Source: Phocaeicola_A sp963624095
GTDB lineage: Bacteria; Bacteroidota; Bacteroidia; Bacteroidales; Bacteroidaceae
Assembly (NCBI GenBank): GCA_963624095.1
Contig: CAVFNZ010000047.1
Location: 1-17,455 of the forward strand
DNA length: 17,455 nt
Direction of reading: 5' to 3'
Part shown: positions 14,042 to 17,455 of the stretch, in pieces
Numbering within the stretch: the first letter of the stretch is position 1
Layout of the letters: each line of letters starts with the position of its first letter
The notes under the pieces: generated by a model
What the model saw: only the letters and a program-made list of their open reading frames with translations
Database searches by the model: none
What the model was told of the DNA's origin: nothing
Made by a program: the position numbers and the translations under genes

Positions 14042-16399
14042 ATGAAAAAGATCAATGGCGTAGCCTTGGCTCTGACCTGCGCTTTCTGCGCACAGCAGGC
14101 GATGGCTGAACAAGAACCGGACTCGGTGAGCGTTCACCAACTGAACGAAGTGGTGGTGAAGGCCGTGCGTGTGCAAAAAGACGCGCCCTTTGCCGTGTCC
14201 AACATCAACAAACAAGAGTTGCAGGACTTTGCCACCAGCGGCAAAGAGCTGCCGTTCCTCTTCGCCCGCACGCCGGGCATCCTGGCCTGGAGCGAGAACG
14301 GAACGGGCATCGGCACTACCTACATGCGCATGCGTGGCGCTGCCGGTAGCCGCATCAACGTGACGCTCGACGGCGTGTCGCTCAACTCGCCCGAAGACCA
14401 GACCGTGTTCTGGGCCAACATGAACTCCTATGCGTCGCTGCTGGGCAGTGTGCAGATTCAGCGCGGCGTAGGCTCTTCCACCAATGGCGACGGAGCCTTC
14501 GGCGGCAGCATCTCATTGGCGACAGCCGCACCGCAGACGAAACCTTTCTTGGAAGTGACCGGCAGTTACGGGTCTTTTGCTACCTATCATGCGGGCGCGT
14601 CCTTCTCCACCGGCTTGCTGTTCAACCGCCTGGTGTTCGACGGCGCTTACCACGAGAGCAAGACGGACGGCTTCATACACGGCACGTCGGGACGCTCGGG
14701 CTCTTACTACGGCGGACTTACCTGGCTCGGCGACAACTTCCAGATTCGCTACAAGAACATCGGCAACTTCGAGAAGACCGGTCAGGCGTGGAACGGGGTG
14801 ATTGGCTCGGACTACGACACCACAGAGAGTCTCTTCGATTACGGATACACCTCGTACAAGGACCTGTGGAAGGCCGGACTGGGCAAGGTGAATACTTTGG
14901 TGGAAAACCTCAACTACGACGCTGACGCGTGGAGCAAGGGCAACTTCAGCACCACACGCTATCAGTTGCGCGACGGCAGCAACTGGGACCGCACGACAGA
15001 CAACTTCTACCAGAATCACAACATCCTCTCCGCCACATGGCAACCGTCGCTCCACTGGACACACAACGTAGCGTTGCACTACACCTATGGGGAGGGATAC
15101 TACAAGGAGTTCAAGAACAACAGCAAGTTCGCCAAGTTCGGACTCGTTTACTACGATGCCGATGGCAACAAGGTGAAAAAGAGCGATTTCATCCGCAAGA
15201 AGGGACTGACACAGAATACCTACGGCATGGTGTACAACTTCAACTACAAGAATGACCAACTCGACCTTGTGGGCGGAGTCAACCTGCAACAGTTCGATGC
15301 CAGCCATTGGGGATACCTTACCTATATTAAAGACACACGCGCCGAACAGATGTTCTTGGGCGATGCCGGCAAATACCACTATTACGACAGCGACGCCCGC
15401 AAGGGCGACTATAGCGCGTTCGTGAAGGGAACATACTCTTTTGCGGACAACTGGAACGCGTTCGTCGACCTGCAGTACCGCTACGTACGCTTCAAAACCG
15501 ATGGCGTGAACGATAAGTTCATCGAACAGGAAGACGGGACCTACAAGAACCAGGTGCTTGATGTGAACAAGAAGTTCCACTTCTTCAACCCCAAAGTGGG
15601 CATGACCTACACGAACGGAGCGCACAAGGCCTACTGGAGTGCCGCCGTCAGCCACCGCGAGCCGGAACGCAACAACTACACCGACAACGGCAACAACCCC
15701 TTCCCCAAGAAGGAGACCGTGTACGACGTGGAGCTGGGATACCAATACACGGGCGACGACTGGTTTGCGGGTGCTAACCTCTACTATATGGACTACGATA
15801 ACCAATTGGTGCAGACGGGTGAGCTGAGCGACATCGGCGAAGCCCTGACCACCAACGTGAAGAAGAGCTACCGCATGGGCGTGGAACTGACTGCCGGATG
15901 GGCTCCCCTGTCATGGCTCAGCCTTGAAGGAAACGCCGCCCTGAGCCAAAACAAGATTAAGGACTTCGATGAATATGTGGAGAGTTGGGACGCTGCGGAC
16001 GATTACCTGGTGAAGAACCACTACTCCAACTCCACCCTCTCCTACTCACCGAACGCCATACTGAACGGTTTCGTGGACTTCCACTACAAAGGATTCTCCG
16101 CAACGTGGCACACCAACTTCGTGAGCAAACAGTATGTGGACAACTCCGAAAGCGACGCCCGTTCACTGCCTTGCTACTCACAGTCGAACGCCTCGCTCAA
16201 CTGGCGCATAAACCTGAAGAACGCCGGCGTGAAGAGCGTGAAACTCGGTGTGGACTTCAACAACGTGTTCGACCGCCACTATGCCGCAAGCGGCTATACC
16301 TGGTATGGCTGGTACACAGGCGGCAAGCGCAATCAGGCAATGGCCTACATCCCCATGGCCGGATTCCATGTGATGGGCCACCTCACCTTGCGCTTCTAA
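14042..16399 (+). CDS. TonB-dependent outer-membrane receptor, probable thiamine receptor (OMthi type)
   Basis: A 785-residue protein predicted to pull thiamine (or a thiamine compound) across the outer membrane using TonB energy. The signal peptide is 1-22 (ending QQAMA). A TonB-box-like segment LNEVVVKAVRV (34-44) and a plug domain (about 45-160) with RMRGAAGSRINVTLDGV (96-112) and SVQIQRGVGSSTNGDGAFGG (136-155) follow. A long beta-barrel with alternating aromatic strands ends in the C-terminal Phe of HLTLRF. It lacks the N-terminal carboxypeptidase-like domain and the length (about 1000) of SusC glycan receptors, and no susD follows. The thiamine assignment comes from the TPP riboswitch in its leader and the PnuT gene after it; the barrel sequence alone would not show it. 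Confidence 0.9.
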   Translation: MKKINGVALALTCAFCAQQAMAEQEPDSVSVHQLNEVVVKAVRVQKDAPFAVSNINKQELQDFATSGKELPFLFARTPGILAWSENGTGIGTTYMRMRGAAGSRINVTLDGVSLNSPEDQTVFWANMNSYASLLGSVQIQRGVGSSTNGDGAFGGSISLATAAPQTKPFLEVTGSYGSFATYHAGASFSTGLLFNRLVFDGAYHESKTDGFIHGTSGRSGSYYGGLTWLGDNFQIRYKNIGNFEKTGQAWNGVIGSDYDTTESLFDYGYTSYKDLWKAGLGKVNTLVENLNYDADAWSKGNFSTTRYQLRDGSNWDRTTDNFYQNHNILSATWQPSLHWTHNVALHYTYGEGYYKEFKNNSKFAKFGLVYYDADGNKVKKSDFIRKKGLTQNTYGMVYNFNYKNDQLDLVGGVNLQQFDASHWGYLTYIKDTRAEQMFLGDAGKYHYYDSDARKGDYSAFVKGTYSFADNWNAFVDLQYRYVRFKTDGVNDKFIEQEDGTYKNQVLDVNKKFHFFNPKVGMTYTNGAHKAYWSAAVSHREPERNNYTDNGNNPFPKKETVYDVELGYQYTGDDWFAGANLYYMDYDNQLVQTGELSDIGEALTTNVKKSYRMGVELTAGWAPLSWLSLEGNAALSQNKIKDFDEYVESWDAADDYLVKNHYSNSTLSYSPNAILNGFVDFHYKGFSATWHTNFVSKQYVDNSESDARSLPCYSQSNASLNWRINLKNAGVKSVKLGVDFNNVFDRHYAASGYTWYGWYTGGKRNQAMAYIPMAGFHVMGHLTLRF

Positions 16400-16435
16400 C
16401 CGACGGGCACTGATTGTCGTCGATACCGAAAGAGA

Positions 16436-16478
16436 CCCTGCATGGCGGGAACGGAGGAATCTCCCGCGCCATGCAGGG
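16436..16478 (+). promoter_or_regulatory. Strong intercistronic hairpin between receptor and pnuT
   Basis: The 5' arm 16436-16450 (CCCTGCATGGC then GGGA) pairs with the 3' arm 16462-16478 (TCCC, two bulged bases, GCCATGCAGGG). This gives eleven plus four base pairs with an 11-base loop. No T-run follows, so it is probably not a full terminator. It lies 37 bases after the receptor stop and 33 bases before the pnuT start. It may protect the receptor part of the mRNA from 3' decay or partly reduce readthrough, setting a higher receptor-to-transporter ratio; that role is inferred. Confidence 0.7.
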
Positions 16479-16511
16479 CCTTATCCCCAACCAAACAAAT
16501 ACTGAAGACTT

Positions 16512-17105
16512 ATGCTCGAATTTCTTTCCGGCCACTGGCTCGACCTGTTCACTACCCTGCTCGGACTGCTCTACATCTGGCTCGAATACCGCGCCAACAT
16601 CTGGCTGTGGGCGGTAGGCATCGTCATGCCCGCACTGGACATCTATCTCTATTACAGCCACGGCTTGTACGGCGATGCCGGAATGGCGGTCTACTACACC
16701 TTTGCCGCCATCTACGGATTCCTGGTGTGGCGTTTCGGCGTGCGCTTCTTTCGCAAGGAAGAACACAAAGCTCCGGTCATCAGCCGTATGCCCCCGCGAC
16801 TGTATTTGCCCGTGACGCTTTTCTTTGTCGTCGTATGGGGAGTGACCTACTGGGTGCTGATTACGTTCACGGACAGCAACGTGCCTCTGCTCGACGCGTT
16901 CACCAACGCCATGTCCTTCGTAGGATTGTGGGCGCTGTCGCGCAAATTCATCGAACAGTGGTTCTTCTGGATAGTGGTGGATGTCGTCTGCTGTTACCTA
17001 TATATAATAAAAGGTATACCCTTTAAGGCCTTGCTCTATGGACTTTACGTGTTTATCGCCATCATGGGATGGCGCAAGTGGAGCCGTGAGTGCGGAAAAC
17101 GGTAG
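16512..17105 (+). CDS. pnuT: PnuC/PnuT family inner-membrane vitamin transporter, probable thiamine transporter
   Basis: A 197-residue membrane protein of the PnuC superfamily, facilitators for uncharged vitamins that rely on later phosphorylation to trap the substrate. Hydrophobic helices lie at about 11-24, 30-47, 57-73, 99-119, 126-142, 150-168 and 172-187. WFFW (150-153) forms the family WxxW substrate-site motif, followed by IVVD (154-157). The end YGLYVFIAIMGWRKW (176-190) is typical. PnuC proteins proper carry nicotinamide riboside; the TPP riboswitch and receptor upstream point to the thiamine (PnuT) branch. It starts 112 bases after the receptor stop, past the hairpin at 16436-16478. 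No kinase gene follows in the visible 350 bases. Confidence 0.88.
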   Translation: MLEFLSGHWLDLFTTLLGLLYIWLEYRANIWLWAVGIVMPALDIYLYYSHGLYGDAGMAVYYTFAAIYGFLVWRFGVRFFRKEEHKAPVISRMPPRLYLPVTLFFVVVWGVTYWVLITFTDSNVPLLDAFTNAMSFVGLWALSRKFIEQWFFWIVVDVVCCYLYIIKGIPFKALLYGLYVFIAIMGWRKWSRECGKR

Positions 17106-17122
17106 GGACTTGGTATCGCCTG

Positions 17123-17138
17123 CTTGACATAGGTCAAG
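17123..17138. promoter_or_regulatory. CRP/FNR-like palindrome CTTGAC-ATAG-GTCAAG
   Basis: A perfect six-base inverted repeat with a four-base spacer. Its core TTGAC-N4-GTCAA resembles operators of the CRP/FNR family (FNR consensus TTGAT-N4-ATCAA). It starts 18 bases after the pnuT stop and is centred about 80 bases before the predicted start site of the next transcript. It could instead be a small RNA stem ending pnuT, but no T-run follows on either strand. The regulator is not identifiable from this window. Confidence 0.45.
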
Positions 17139-17197
17139 AAAACGCCCCTTTGTCCAAAATATCCTTCCGTCTGTTTGGAACACGTACGAAAACGCCC
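17138..17197 (+). repeat. Direct 10-base repeat flanking a promoter element
   Basis: GAAAACGCCC occurs at 17138-17147 and again at 17188-17197, 50 bases apart, about five helical turns. The first copy abuts the palindrome at 17123-17138; the second sits between the -33 and -7 boxes of the promoter. An inverted pair TCCAAA/TTTGGA (17153-17158, 17174-17179) lies between them. The spacing suggests paired protein sites, though chance cannot be excluded for so short a repeat. Confidence 0.4.
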
Positions 17198-17206
17198 TTA
17201 CCTTTG
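17174..17206 (+). promoter_or_regulatory. Bacteroides-type promoter for a gene at the right edge
   Basis: TTTG at 17174-17177, a 21-base spacer, then TACCTTTG at 17199-17206: an exact fit to the -33/-7 pattern with near-ideal spacing. Transcription would start near 17213 and run off the window. It is independent of the thiamine operon, so the next gene is probably not part of that unit. Confidence 0.75.
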
Positions 17207-17427
17207 CAGCGTAAAACATAGGTTAAGTATTGTAATTAAAGCCGCGTGAAGCGGTTCAATAGGTTTAAGGGTAATAAAGATTTGTTTTCAACAGGATGTA
17301 AAAAGGATTCTATAGGCGTTTTAAGGCAAATGAAACTATTCGTTTTCTAAGGTGTATGTGATGAGAAGGCGGAGCGATATATGTTTTATAGGTAATTAGT
17401 TTTTAGCAAGGTAAAAAAGAATTGTTT
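17207..17427 (+). other. Long A/T-rich 5' leader before a gene at the right edge
   Basis: About 215 bases separate the predicted start site from the first plausible start codon at 17428. The stretch has a small hairpin CCGC/GCGG (17242-17245, 17251-17254). Otherwise it is low in GC compared with the coding regions. The only open frame is a 13-codon one at 17361-17399 (ATG to TAG), which I do not consider a gene. I do not recognise a known riboswitch here. Confidence 0.5.
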
Positions 17428-17455
17428 ATGGATATTGCGATTAGCGTGTTGGTGG
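17428..17455 (+). CDS. Possible start of a gene cut by the window edge
   Basis: ATG at 17428 opens a frame of nine codons (MDIAISVLV) that runs off the window. The preceding bases are A-rich (GTAAAAAAGAATTGTTT), typical of translation starts in this group, and the hydrophobic opening would suit a membrane segment. Support is only position and composition; the family cannot be named. Confidence 0.35.

Noticed and set aside
14513..15805. Open frame of 430 codons on the minus strand opposite the TonB receptor
   Set aside because: Mirror frame of a real gene with a signal peptide, plug and barrel; the antisense translation is a low-complexity Val-rich string.
14042..17105. SusC/SusD glycan-uptake locus
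   Set aside because: The receptor lacks the SusC N-terminal domain and length, no SusD lipoprotein or glycan enzymes follow, and the TPP riboswitch with PnuT indicates vitamin uptake.
17123..17138. Palindrome as an intrinsic terminator for pnuT
   Set aside because: The stem is only six pairs with no T-run on either strand, so an operator is the better, though unproven, reading.
17361..17399. Thirteen-codon open frame in the right-edge leader as a leader peptide
   Set aside because: No run of regulatory codons, no associated terminator or antiterminator, and short frames of this size are expected by chance.
1..17455. Mobile elements, phage genes, toxin-antitoxin or defence genes
   Set aside because: Every sizeable supported gene matches a core or metabolic family in conserved order; no transposase, integrase, inverted-repeat ends or defence domains were seen.

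Overview
The window looks like a chromosomal housekeeping segment from a member of the Bacteroidales, most likely Bacteroidaceae (Bacteroides/Phocaeicola-like). This rests on gene order and family choice: a methyltransferase-ftsX-DUF3098-uppP-truB-queA-folK block, a leuS-yitT-rdgB block, DUF4294, and a thiamine TonB receptor plus PnuT under a TPP riboswitch. It also rests on several intergenic boxes that fit the Bacteroides promoter pattern (TTTG, about 17-22 bases, TAnnTTTG) and on the near absence of Shine-Dalgarno sequences. No database search was possible; family names come from motifs read in the translations.

Layout from left to right. (1) 1-255, minus strand: a tRNA cluster with a partial tRNA-Ala(TGC) cut by the window edge and two nearly identical tRNA-Asp(GTC) genes. 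A well-formed promoter at 298-328 drives it. (2) 382-5543, minus strand: a tight seven-gene operon read from right to left as SAM methyltransferase, ftsX, DUF3098, uppP, truB, queA, folK. It mixes cell division and wall-lipid recycling with tRNA modification and folate synthesis. (3) 5755-6680, plus strand: a small PspC-domain membrane protein and a secreted DUF4294 protein. (4) 6806-7978, plus strand: an iron-dependent alcohol dehydrogenase with its own promoter. A strong bidirectional terminator hairpin closes it at 8011-8055. (5) 8071-13548, minus strand: leuS, two tandem YitT-family membrane genes and rdgB. (6) 13549-17105, plus strand: a thiamine uptake unit of TPP riboswitch, TonB-dependent outer-membrane receptor (OMthi type) and PnuT-like inner-membrane transporter. 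(7) 17106-17455: a regulatory region with a perfect TTGAC-N4-GTCAA palindrome, repeats and a well-formed promoter. It leads to a gene whose first codons may be visible at the window edge.

How the parts fit: the thiamine unit moves thiamine across the outer membrane (TonB-driven) and then the inner membrane (PnuT facilitator), with shut-off by TPP through the riboswitch. The trapping kinase (Tnr3/thiamine pyrophosphokinase), often the third gene of this unit in Bacteroides, is not here. Most of the window is ordinary conserved core genome, and I found no convincing new defence, mobile or biosynthetic system. The points most worth a second look are the riboswitch platform and the intercistronic hairpin of the thiamine unit, the missing trapping kinase, the tandem YitT duplication, and the unexplained regulatory region at the right edge.
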